Origin: an uncultured Pelagibacteraceae bacterium
GTDB taxonomy: Bacteria; Pseudomonadota; Alphaproteobacteria; Pelagibacterales; Pelagibacteraceae
DNA: 64,000 nucleotides
Direction: 5' to 3'
NCBI GenBank assembly: GCA_902622245.1
Contig: CACNPC010000001.1
Span: 124,001-188,000, forward strand
Shown in pieces: positions 9,216 through 17,027 of this stretch. How positions within the stretch are numbered: the stretch's first letter is position 1; each line of letters starts with the position of its first letter. Position numbers and translations under genes: made by a program. The notes beneath the pieces were generated by a model. That model was given only the letters and a program-made list of their open reading frames with translations. It searched no databases and had not been told where the DNA came from.

Positions 9216-10955
9216 ATGGAAAAAAAAATAAGAGGTGGAGCATTAATTGCAAGAGCATTAAAAGATAAAGGTATTAATAAAGTTTTTACTCTATCTGGTG
9301 GATTTTGTAATCCTGCAATTGAAGGTTTCATGGAATGTCAAATTGATGTAGTTAATTGTCCTCATGAACAAATAGCTGGACACTTAGCAGATGGACATAC
9401 AAGAATTACAAGAAAGCCATCTGTATGTTTAGTTGGTCCAGAAGGTTTTGCAAATGCAGTACCATCAATGATGGAAGCATGGGGAGAAAGAACACCAATA
9501 ATTTATATAACCGGATCAAGTAGTTTAAAAAGACAAGGGTCAGGTGGCTTTAAAGAAATTGATGATGTTTCAATAGCCGCTCCTCTTACAAAATATAGTG
9601 CAAGCATTACAGATGGAACAAGAATTAGAGAATTTGTTGATAAAGCTTACAGAATTGCAACGAATGGATATCCTGGAGCTGTTCATCTAAGTTTGCCAGT
9701 AGATATAATGTTTTCTTCATTTGAAGAAAATGTTGGGCTTGAAGAAAGACCATTTTCACATAAAGCAAAGCCAGTTGCTAAGGCATGGCCAGATCCAAAT
9801 GCTCTATCAAAAATACTTGAGTTAGCATGTAATGCAAAAAAACCTGTCATAATTGGAGGACATGGTGTTTGGTGGTCAAACTCAGAAAAAAATTTAGAGA
9901 CTGCTGGTGAAAGTTTAAATATTCCAGTTTTTAATGTGCCTTACCATCAAAAACTTTTAGGAGAAGAGGTAAATGCATATATGGGTTTAGCAGATATTCA
10001 CCAATATCCACCCTCGGAATTTGCATTACATAATTCAGACTTAATTTTGATGATTGGTGCAAGATTAGATAACCAAATGAATTTTGGTAACCCTCCTTTC
10101 ATTCCAAAAACAACAACTTTAGTTTGTATTAACGGTTCCCATGAAGAAATTGAGTTTAATAGAGCAGCTGATCATAACCTTTTATGTGATCCAGGAGTAT
10201 TTTTGGATACTCTATGTAATTTAAAGAAAAATAATAAATGGAATTTAGGAAATAGTTGGTTTCAAGATAATAAAAATAAAAAGAAAGATTGGGTAGATAA
10301 ATCTTTAAATGAATTAAAGATTGAAGCCGATAAAGCAAAAAAAAATGGTGGAAAGATTCATCCACTGCAATTAGCGTTAGACGTTCAAGACGTAATGGAT
10401 GAGAAAGATTGGCTTATAATTGATGGAGGAAATACTCACTTCTGGTCGGAGATCGCAATAAATTTAGCTGGAGCTCAAGGAAAAAAATTGGGTGGAATTT
10501 TACATCCAGGCACATTTAGTATGCTGGGTGTTGGTGTATCATTTGCATTATCTGCAAAAAATAATAACCCTAAATCGAATGTAATTTTAATTAGTGGAGA
10601 TGGTGCCTTTTTATCTGGAGGCATGTCTATAGAAACTGCATTTTTTGAAAAGAAACCAATCGTTGTTGTTATTGACAATAATGGTGGCTTAGCATCAATT
10701 GGGCAACAACAAGAAAGATTATTTGAAAGCGGAAAAAGAGTTGCAACAGACTTTAGAGATATACCTTTCCACAGTATATTTGAAGGCTTCGGGGGTCATG
10801 GAGAATTAGTAACGAAAAGAGAAGAACTGGGTCCAGCACTAAAAAGAGCTATTGCAAGCGGTAAAACTGCTTGTGTAAATGTAAAAGCTAAACCAGTATT
10901 AAGTCCAATTGTTGCTGCTGTGGCCAGCAAGAGAGAAAAATCATCAATAGAGTAA
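9216..10955 (+). CDS. Thiamine-diphosphate-dependent enzyme (acetolactate synthase large-subunit-like)
   Basis: A 579-residue ThDP enzyme with the three-domain acetolactate synthase/benzoylformate decarboxylase plan. The N-terminal pyrimidine domain has the activating Glu at residue 51 (HEQIAGHLADG). The C-terminal domain has the cofactor motif from GDG at 461-463 to NN at 488-489. Family reactions are decarboxylation or carboligation of 2-oxoacids. Glyoxylate carboligase is less likely because that enzyme has Val instead of the activating Glu. No acetolactate synthase regulatory subunit follows, which argues for a catabolic role. It sits one base after the FMN oxidase and one base before the transthyretin-like gene. 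Confidence 0.85.
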   Translation: MEKKIRGGALIARALKDKGINKVFTLSGGFCNPAIEGFMECQIDVVNCPHEQIAGHLADGHTRITRKPSVCLVGPEGFANAVPSMMEAWGERTPIIYITGSSSLKRQGSGGFKEIDDVSIAAPLTKYSASITDGTRIREFVDKAYRIATNGYPGAVHLSLPVDIMFSSFEENVGLEERPFSHKAKPVAKAWPDPNALSKILELACNAKKPVIIGGHGVWWSNSEKNLETAGESLNIPVFNVPYHQKLLGEEVNAYMGLADIHQYPPSEFALHNSDLILMIGARLDNQMNFGNPPFIPKTTTLVCINGSHEEIEFNRAADHNLLCDPGVFLDTLCNLKKNNKWNLGNSWFQDNKNKKKDWVDKSLNELKIEADKAKKNGGKIHPLQLALDVQDVMDEKDWLIIDGGNTHFWSEIAINLAGAQGKKLGGILHPGTFSMLGVGVSFALSAKNNNPKSNVILISGDGAFLSGGMSIETAFFEKKPIVVVIDNNGGLASIGQQQERLFESGKRVATDFRDIPFHSIFEGFGGHGELVTKREELGPALKRAIASGKTACVNVKAKPVLSPIVAAVASKREKSSIE

Positions 10956-10956
10956 A

Positions 10957-11292
10957 ATGGCAAAATTTAGCTCACATTTATTGAATGGTTCTGATGGAAC
11001 TCATGCAAGTAATGTCAAAGTAAAGATTTATCAAATACAATCCTCAAAATTAAAAAAGCTTTTTTTGAATACAAAGACGGATGGAAATGGTAGGATTAAT
11101 CAGCAATTCAATCTTAGCAAAAAAGATTGTAAATGCGATTATGAAATGATTTGTGATATTAAAAGATACTTTAAAAAGAAAAAAATTGTGGGTGAAATAG
11201 TTATAAAATTTAAAATGACTGATAATAAAAAAAATTATCATTTGCCAATAATAATTTCTCCTAACAGCTATACAGTATGGTGGTCTAAATAA
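10957..11292 (+). CDS. Transthyretin-like / 5-hydroxyisourate hydrolase-like protein
   Basis: A small 111-residue protein with the outline of the 5-hydroxyisourate hydrolase/transthyretin-related family. It has an N-terminal SSHLLNGSDG with His 7, a TDGNGRI turn with Arg 46, and a C-terminal YHLPIIISPNSY with His 95. These correspond to three of the catalytic positions of HIU hydrolases. The usual C-terminal tetrapeptide YRGS is replaced by WWSK, so the terminal Ser is missing. No urate oxidase or allantoinase lies nearby. A related but different hydrolysis is possible. It is packed between the ThDP enzyme and the DmdA-like gene with spacers of 1 and 3 bases. Confidence 0.65.
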   Translation: MAKFSSHLLNGSDGTHASNVKVKIYQIQSSKLKKLFLNTKTDGNGRINQQFNLSKKDCKCDYEMICDIKRYFKKKKIVGEIVIKFKMTDNKKNYHLPIIISPNSYTVWWSK

Positions 11293-11295
11293 TAT

Positions 11296-12459
11296 ATGGC
11301 TTCATTGATACTAAGCAAAATTAGCACAAAACTAAATATGTCTAGGAGAATAAGAAGAACTCCTTACACCAAGAGAGTTGAAGAGTGTGGTGTAACTGAT
11401 TTTACTGTTGTAAATCATATGCTTTTACCAAAAAGATTTCAGAAATCTGTTGAAGATGATTATTGGCATTTAAATGAACATGTTCAATTATGGGATGTTT
11501 CTTGTCAAAGACAAGTTCAGATATCGGGTCCAGATGCTAGCTTATTAGTTCAAAAAATGACACCAAGATCATTAAAAAATATGGAAACTGGAAAATGTTT
11601 TTATATTCCTATGATTGATGAAAATGCCGGAATGATAAATGATCCAGTATTGTTAAAATTAGATGACGATATGTTTTGGATTTCTATTGCAGACTCAGAT
11701 GTATTGCTATGGGCAAAAGGTATTGCAGTTGGTTTAAATTTGAATGTAAATATAACAGAACCGGATGTATATCCTCTTGCAGTACAAGGTCCAAAGTCTG
11801 AAGATTTGATGGCATCAATATTTGGAGAAGATATTAGAAAATTAAAATTTTTTAATTTTAGAATATTTGATTTCTTGGGAACAAAACAGGTTATTGCAAG
11901 ATCGGGATATAGCAAACAAGATGGATTTGAAATTTATTTTAAATGCTTTGAAGATTACTTCGACAAAAATGAAATGGGAGAAAAAATTTGGGATATAATA
12001 TGGAAAGCAGGGAAAGAATTTAATATTGCTCCAGGATGCCCGAATTTAATTGACAGAATAGAAGCGGGATTAATGTCTTATGGAAATGATTTTACAAAAG
12101 AAAACAATCCAATTGAATGTAACTTAGAAAAATATTGTAATTACGAAAGCGATCATGATTTCATTGGAAAAAATGCTTTAAAGAAAATTAAGAAAAAAGG
12201 TGTAAAACAAAAATTAAAAGGAGTATTATTTGATGGTGTAGATTGTCCTCCATGTTCAATTCCTTTTCCGCTTTATTCAAAAGATAAGAAATTAATTGGT
12301 AAAATAACCTCAGGGATTTATTCACCAAAATTCAAAAAAAATATTGGTTTATCCATGATTTTAAATGAATTTTGTAAAATAGGGTCAGAAGTTTTAGTGC
12401 ACACTCCAGATAACAAATTAAGAAAAGGAATTGTGTCCTCTTTACCATTTTCAAAATAA
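11296..12459 (+). CDS. DmdA-like demethylase (GcvT family)
   Basis: A 387-residue GcvT-fold protein resembling dimethylsulfoniopropionate demethylase DmdA, which moves the S-methyl group of DMSP to tetrahydrofolate. DmdA-like features are the MSRRIRRTPYTKRVEE segment at 15-30, WDVSCQRQVQISG near 66-78, the NDP loop at 115-117 where GcvT has its catalytic Asp, SRSGY-type text (ARSGYSKQDG) and CPNLIDRIEAGLMSYGND. The ATG at 11338 (residue 15) is an alternative start. Divergence and the neighbours make a DmdA paralogue acting on another methylated compound equally possible. No dmdBCD homologues are adjacent, though a thiolase follows 23 bases later. Confidence 0.75.
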   Translation: MASLILSKISTKLNMSRRIRRTPYTKRVEECGVTDFTVVNHMLLPKRFQKSVEDDYWHLNEHVQLWDVSCQRQVQISGPDASLLVQKMTPRSLKNMETGKCFYIPMIDENAGMINDPVLLKLDDDMFWISIADSDVLLWAKGIAVGLNLNVNITEPDVYPLAVQGPKSEDLMASIFGEDIRKLKFFNFRIFDFLGTKQVIARSGYSKQDGFEIYFKCFEDYFDKNEMGEKIWDIIWKAGKEFNIAPGCPNLIDRIEAGLMSYGNDFTKENNPIECNLEKYCNYESDHDFIGKNALKKIKKKGVKQKLKGVLFDGVDCPPCSIPFPLYSKDKKLIGKITSGIYSPKFKKNIGLSMILNEFCKIGSEVLVHTPDNKLRKGIVSSLPFSK

Positions 12460-12482
12460 TAATTAGAGGGTATAAGACTTAT

Positions 12483-13607
12483 ATGAAAAGACCAGTTATA
12501 GCAGGATATTCAAGATCACCTTTTACAATGGCAAGAAAAGGTGAATTAATTGACGTTAAGCCTGTAAATATGTTTGCAGAAGTAGTTAAAAATCTTGTAT
12601 CTAAAACAAAAGTAAATCCTGCTGATATAGAAGATATTGTTGTTGGTTGTGCTTTTCAAGTTGGAGAGCAGAGTTTTAATATTGGGAAGCTCACAACATT
12701 TTTATCTGGAATGGAAATACATACATCAGGAATGACCGTTGATAGATGGTGCGGTTCATCTATGGAAGCTATTCATGTTGCAGCCGGTAAAATAGCAATG
12801 GGCGCAGGTAAAGTTTTTGTGTGCGGAGGTGTTGAAAGTATGACAAGAGTTACAACTGGCTTTGAACCAATACCCTATCCTTACACAGATAAAGAAAATC
12901 CAAATGTTTATTTTTCAATGGGTATAACTGCTGAAAATGTTGCTAAGAGATATAAGATTTCAAGAACTGAACAACAAGAGTTTGCAATTCAAAGTCATCA
13001 AAAAGCTAATGAAGCTGAAGTTAATGGTAAATTTAAAAATGAAATAGTTGAAATCGCTGGCTGCACAAAAGATGGAAACATACGTCCAAAAAGCAATCAA
13101 GAAACTTTAGATGGTTTAAAACTTGCATTTGATCAAGAAGGAACTGTTACAGCAGCAACATCCTCGCCTCTTACCGATGGAGCAGCAGCAACCTTGATAT
13201 GTGAAGAGAGCTATGCAAAAGAAAATGGATTAGAGATTTTAGGTCGAATTGTTGCAACTGGAGTTAAAGGGTGTGAGCCTGATGTGATGGGACTTGGACC
13301 TATAGGAGCAACTAAAAAAGCATTAGAGAGAGCAAATTTATCAATTAATGATATTGATATTGTAGAAATTAATGAAGCTTTCGCATCTCAATCAATAGCA
13401 TGTTTAAAAGATCTTGGTATCGATCAAAAGAAAGCTAATTTAGATGGTGGAGCCTTAGCACTTGGTCATCCTCTAGGAGCAACAGGAGCTAGAATTACCG
13501 GCAAAGCTGCGGATTTGCTTAGACGTGAAAATAAGAAATACGCTTTATCTACTCAATGTATCGGTTTAGGTATGGGTATTGCGACTGTAATCGAGTCGGT
13601 AAATTAA
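12483..13607 (+). CDS. Thiolase (acetyl-CoA C-acyltransferase family)
   Basis: A 374-residue thiolase that would cleave a 3-ketoacyl-CoA with CoA or run the reverse condensation. The nucleophilic Cys is residue 90 (DRWCGSSMEA). The general-base His 329 is in GHPLGATGAR and the second Cys 359 in QCIGLGMG; NEAF is also present. A ribosome-binding site (AGAGGG) lies a short way upstream. It is slightly shorter than classical thiolases of about 390 residues. It is the last gene of the operon, and its stop directly abuts the convergent permease stop, with no terminator hairpin visible. A link with acetoacetyl-CoA from the carnitine block is possible but not shown. Confidence 0.9.
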   Translation: MKRPVIAGYSRSPFTMARKGELIDVKPVNMFAEVVKNLVSKTKVNPADIEDIVVGCAFQVGEQSFNIGKLTTFLSGMEIHTSGMTVDRWCGSSMEAIHVAAGKIAMGAGKVFVCGGVESMTRVTTGFEPIPYPYTDKENPNVYFSMGITAENVAKRYKISRTEQQEFAIQSHQKANEAEVNGKFKNEIVEIAGCTKDGNIRPKSNQETLDGLKLAFDQEGTVTAATSSPLTDGAAATLICEESYAKENGLEILGRIVATGVKGCEPDVMGLGPIGATKKALERANLSINDIDIVEINEAFASQSIACLKDLGIDQKKANLDGGALALGHPLGATGARITGKAADLLRRENKKYALSTQCIGLGMGIATVIESVN

Positions 13608-14462
13608 TTATCTATTAATTCCTCTTAAACGCTCTGATCTTCTCCTCAATAATTCTGCACTAATCAATATTAAGGTTGATAATACGATTAAACATGTAGC
13701 AACTGCTAGAATTGTCGGGCTTAATTGTTCTCTTAAACCTGTCCACATTTGAATTGGAATTGTTGTGTTTTCAAGACCAGCTAAAAATAAAACGACTACA
13801 ACTTCATCAAAAGAAGTTACAAAAGCAAACAAACCTCCTGAAATTACTCCAGGTAAAATTAACGGAAGTGTTACTTTCATAAATGTATTTACTGGGTTAC
13901 TACCTAAACTAGCTGCTGCTCTTGTTACACTATGATCAAAACCTGATAATGTTGCAGTAACTGTTATTACAACGAAAGGTGTTCCCAAAATTATATGAGC
14001 TAAAACTATTCCTGTATGAGTTGCCGCTAAACCTGCCTTTGCCATAAAGAAGAATATTGCAACACCAGATATAATAAGTGGAACTATCATAGGTGAAATC
14101 AAAGTTGCCATTATTATCCCTTTAAATGGCATGTGTCTGCTGCTCAATCCTAATGCAGCAACCGTACCTAAAATTACTGACCCTAAAGTTGCAAATATAG
14201 CAATAATAAAACTATTCTTTGCAGCAAGACCCCAAGGATTCTTTGTACCGTAAACCATATCTTTATACCATCTTAATGAAAAAGCATCTGGGTCTAAATT
14301 CTTCATTCCTTCTGAAAAAACAAGAAACTCTTCTGCATTAAATGATAATGGAAATATTACAAACAAAGGTGCTATTAAAAAAATAAAAACAAAAGTACAT
14401 ATAGCAATGTAAAAGTAGTGCCAAATTCTATATCTAGTTTCTGTATACTTTGGTAATGCCAT
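13608..14462 (-). CDS. Spermidine/putrescine-type ABC transporter permease (PotC type)
   Basis: An inner-membrane permease of 284 residues with about six hydrophobic helices. It has an EAA loop typical of the PotC group near residues 185-205 (AAASLGSNPVNTFMKVTLP). A first helix at about 17-38 is followed by a periplasmic segment with FSLRWYKDM. It would form the channel with the PotB-like subunit, whose stop lies one base upstream. The family imports polyamines, but marine homologues can take other cationic or osmolyte solutes, so the substrate is left open. Confidence 0.9.
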   Translation of the reverse strand: MALPKYTETRYRIWHYFYIAICTFVFIFLIAPLFVIFPLSFNAEEFLVFSEGMKNLDPDAFSLRWYKDMVYGTKNPWGLAAKNSFIIAIFATLGSVILGTVAALGLSSRHMPFKGIIMATLISPMIVPLIISGVAIFFFMAKAGLAATHTGIVLAHIILGTPFVVITVTATLSGFDHSVTRAAASLGSNPVNTFMKVTLPLILPGVISGGLFAFVTSFDEVVVVLFLAGLENTTIPIQMWTGLREQLSPTILAVATCLIVLSTLILISAELLRRRSERLRGINR

Positions 14463-14463
14463 A

Positions 14464-15726
14464 CTAACCTAACTTAATATTATCAACTCCAACTAATTTA
14501 TTATAAAGCCAATAGATAACTAAAACTCCTCCTAATAACATTAGTCCCATCGCTGAAGCAAAACTCCAATCTAAAGTAGTCTTCATATGATAAGCAATTT
14601 GGTTACTTATTAAGGTTCCTGATGCTCCCCCAACTAATGCTGGTGTAATATAATATCCTATTGCTAAAATAAAAACTAAAAGACACCCTGCACCAATTCC
14701 TGGTATTGTTAATGGAAAATATACTTTCCAAAAAGCAACAAAAGGTGTTCCCCCAAGAGATTTACCTGCTCTCATTAAACTTGGTGAGATAGTTTTCATC
14801 ACACTGTAAAGTGGTAAAACCATAAACGGTAAGAGAATTTGAGTCATTGCAACATAAGTTCCAACTTTATTGTACATCATTTCTGGCCTATTATCGTCTG
14901 CCACAAGTCCAATCATTACAAAGAAATCATTAACTACTCCTTGCTGTTGAAGTAAAATCATCCAGCTTGCTGTTCTAACTAATAATGACGTCCAAAATGG
15001 AAGTAGAACGCAAATCATCAACAAATTACTGTACTTCATCGGGAGTGTTGCAAGTAGATGTGCTATGGGGTAACCCATTAGAAAACAGAATACAGTAACA
15101 AAAAAAGCTACCTCTACGGTTCTTAACCATAAAATTCTATGTATTCTTCTATCTTCACTAACCTGAGTGATTTTGTTATCTTCATTCAAATACATATCCA
15201 TAGCTTTTAAATATTTAGCTGAAGTGTAAGGAGGTGCGGTCCTTTTAATAGCTTGCCAATATTCTACATTTCTCCATCTCTTATGAACTTTCATTATTTG
15301 TTCTTTAATACTTTGTGTCTCGTCTATTTTATTTCTTTTTACCAGTCTGAATAATTTTTTTGTAATGGTGTTGAACCCATTTTTTTCTTTATTAAGTCTT
15401 TGAGCTAATTTTCCATGTTCTTTTTTATCAACAAGAATTTTAAAGTCAGATAAGAATGAAGCGAATACTTCTTCTGGTGGAAGCTCTTTACCATCCCATG
15501 TTTCCATAGACTTAAATGTTTTTGGAAGCATGTTTGTAATCATTTTATCATCAATGCTTCTCGTAAACATTTCCCCGATTGGAAAAATATAAGTGATAAT
15601 CAGAAAAAGTAATAATGGAGCAACAAGTAGAAATGCTTTAATTTTGTTTTTCCTTTCAGCTTTTTTTAAGCTTATCTCTAAAGGAATTCCGTCAGTTGTA
15701 AGTATTTGTTTTGTTTCACTGCTCAT
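14464..15726 (-). CDS. Spermidine/putrescine-type ABC transporter permease (PotB type), extended
   Basis: A 420-residue permease, clearly longer than the roughly 280 residues of classic PotB. After the first helix (about 30-48) there is a hydrophilic insertion of about 130 residues, rich in Lys and Glu, reaching to about residue 198. The remaining helices and the EAA-type loop (AGKSLGGTPFVAFWKVYFPL region near 315-335) follow. The insertion should face the periplasm if the topology is standard, and could contact the binding protein. The gene starts 10 bases from a terminator-like hairpin that separates it from the binding-protein gene. Confidence 0.88.
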   Translation of the reverse strand: MSSETKQILTTDGIPLEISLKKAERKNKIKAFLLVAPLLLFLIITYIFPIGEMFTRSIDDKMITNMLPKTFKSMETWDGKELPPEEVFASFLSDFKILVDKKEHGKLAQRLNKEKNGFNTITKKLFRLVKRNKIDETQSIKEQIMKVHKRWRNVEYWQAIKRTAPPYTSAKYLKAMDMYLNEDNKITQVSEDRRIHRILWLRTVEVAFFVTVFCFLMGYPIAHLLATLPMKYSNLLMICVLLPFWTSLLVRTASWMILLQQQGVVNDFFVMIGLVADDNRPEMMYNKVGTYVAMTQILLPFMVLPLYSVMKTISPSLMRAGKSLGGTPFVAFWKVYFPLTIPGIGAGCLLVFILAIGYYITPALVGGASGTLISNQIAYHMKTTLDWSFASAMGLMLLGGVLVIYWLYNKLVGVDNIKLG

Positions 15727-15735
15727 AAATAAAAA

Positions 15736-15757
15736 GGGCGACTTAAAAAAGTCGCCC
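15736..15757 (-). terminator. Strong hairpin between PotD-type and PotB-type genes
   Basis: A perfect 9-bp stem GGGCGACTT / AAGTCGCCC with a four-base loop. On the minus strand it is followed by a run of five T and further T-rich sequence. It lies about 37 bases after the binding-protein stop and ends 10 bases before the PotB start. It is a classic intrinsic-terminator shape inside an operon, probably allowing partial read-through so that binding protein exceeds permease. Confidence 0.85.
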
Positions 15758-15793
15758 CATATATATTATATTATTCTAGTCTTTTATACTCTT

Positions 15794-16912
15794 TTATAGA
15801 CCAGCTTTCATAGCTTCCCACTTCTCACCAAGTTCTGTACCGTTATCAGCCCAGAAAAATGGATCAACTAAAAAGTATTTTTTAGTATTTGCAGGAGCAG
15901 TTGGCATTTGTGGCATCATTTCAGTTTTACCATCTTTGTACCAAGGCTCATTTGCTTTGATAATTTCTAAAGATGATAATCTGTAAGGAGCATATGCAAT
16001 GTACTTAGCACTACCTGCTAACATCTCTGTGTTAGTCATCATCGCTAAAGCCTTTTTAGCATTTGCCTCATCTGGTCCACCTTTTACAAGTGCGAAATAT
16101 TCATAGTCAAGACCTTGTCCATCCCATACTTGTGCAATTGGAGCACCTTCGCCAACTTCAGCGTTAAAGAATCTTCCATTCCAGCCTGTTGCCATTACAA
16201 CTTCACCAGCAACTAATAGTTCTGGTGGTTGAGCACCAGCTGACCAGAATACACATCCACCATTTGGATCTGTACAAAGCTCTTTGATTTTATTCATTGC
16301 TCTGTTAACACCAGCTTCTGTTTCTAGTAATTTGTAGATCTCAGATCCACCTTTACCCATATAAACACCATCACCTGCTAAAGCGATTTCTAGGTTTGTA
16401 AGAGCTGATTTATAAATTGCTCTTTTTCCTGGAAATCTTTTTGTGTTGAAAAAGTCCTTAATAGTTGAAGGTGCTTTTCCATCAAATGCTCTAGTATCGT
16501 ATGCGTAGTTCCATGAATATAAAATGTTTCCTACAGCACATTTACTTGGCATTGGAGCAAAGAAGTCTTCACTTGCAGGAGTTCCATCTGGAGCTGCAGG
16601 GAAGTCTTTGTCAAAATCGAATTCAACGAAAATTCCTTCGTCACATCCGTTGATAGTATCAAATGCGAATACATCGATAATATCCCAAGTAATTGCACCT
16701 GCTTCTTTTTGAGCTTTGATCTCAGATAATCCACCTGAATAGTCTACCCAGTTGATATCAACACCAAGAGCTTTTGCAGTTGGATCACCATACCCTAGCT
16801 TTTGAGACTCTGTATAAGCTCCACCCCAAGATGCTACTGTAACCGCAAATGCAGATGAAGTTATTGAAAGAGCAAAAGAAAGAGCAAGTAATAATTTACT
16901 TAATTTTTTCAT
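15794..16912 (-). CDS. Spermidine/putrescine-type ABC transporter substrate-binding protein (PotD type)
   Basis: A periplasmic binding protein of 372 residues. The signal peptide spans about residues 1-23 (KKLSKLL start, hydrophobic core, AFA cleavage region). The mature protein begins VTVASWGGAYTES, typical of PotD/PotF-like and related family-1 binding proteins. It has a strong Shine-Dalgarno sequence GGAGG eight bases before the ATG. The PotA-like ATPase gene lies upstream on the same strand and the two permeases downstream beyond a hairpin. Ligand residues cannot be assigned with confidence. The nearby DoeA/EutA-like genes make an osmolyte ligand worth considering. Confidence 0.9.
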   Translation of the reverse strand: MKKLSKLLLALSFALSITSSAFAVTVASWGGAYTESQKLGYGDPTAKALGVDINWVDYSGGLSEIKAQKEAGAITWDIIDVFAFDTINGCDEGIFVEFDFDKDFPAAPDGTPASEDFFAPMPSKCAVGNILYSWNYAYDTRAFDGKAPSTIKDFFNTKRFPGKRAIYKSALTNLEIALAGDGVYMGKGGSEIYKLLETEAGVNRAMNKIKELCTDPNGGCVFWSAGAQPPELLVAGEVVMATGWNGRFFNAEVGEGAPIAQVWDGQGLDYEYFALVKGGPDEANAKKALAMMTNTEMLAGSAKYIAYAPYRLSSLEIIKANEPWYKDGKTEMMPQMPTAPANTKKYFLVDPFFWADNGTELGEKWEAMKAGL

Positions 16913-16930
16913 TTATCCTCCGTTTAAACG
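16913..16930 (-). promoter_or_regulatory. Strong ribosome-binding site and adjacent palindrome before the PotD-type gene
   Basis: On the minus strand, GGAGG lies just before the ATG at 16912. Immediately upstream is the perfect 10-base palindrome CGTTTAAACG (16921-16930), overlapped by another palindromic half (AAACGTTT). The strong Shine-Dalgarno fits high-level synthesis of a binding protein. The palindrome could be an operator, though short AT-rich palindromes are common by chance here. Confidence 0.5.
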
Positions 16931-17027
16931 TTTAATATAAATTAATTTATATAAGCGAAGTACAACAAAATCGTTATTCAGAGTCAACAGGCCATTTTGT
17001 TATAGGAATACTAGACTATTTGAGAAA

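Noticed and set aside
9216..10955. Glyoxylate carboligase, suggesting a purine-ureide pathway with the HIU-hydrolase-like gene
   Set aside because: The activating Glu is present, unlike glyoxylate carboligase, and no urate oxidase, allantoinase or tartronate semialdehyde reductase is nearby.
16964..17001. Possible terminator hairpin after the PotA-type gene (AACAAAAT / ATTTTGTT)
   Set aside because: The loop of about 22 bases is long, the stem is A+T-rich and no T-run follows; too weak to report as a terminator.
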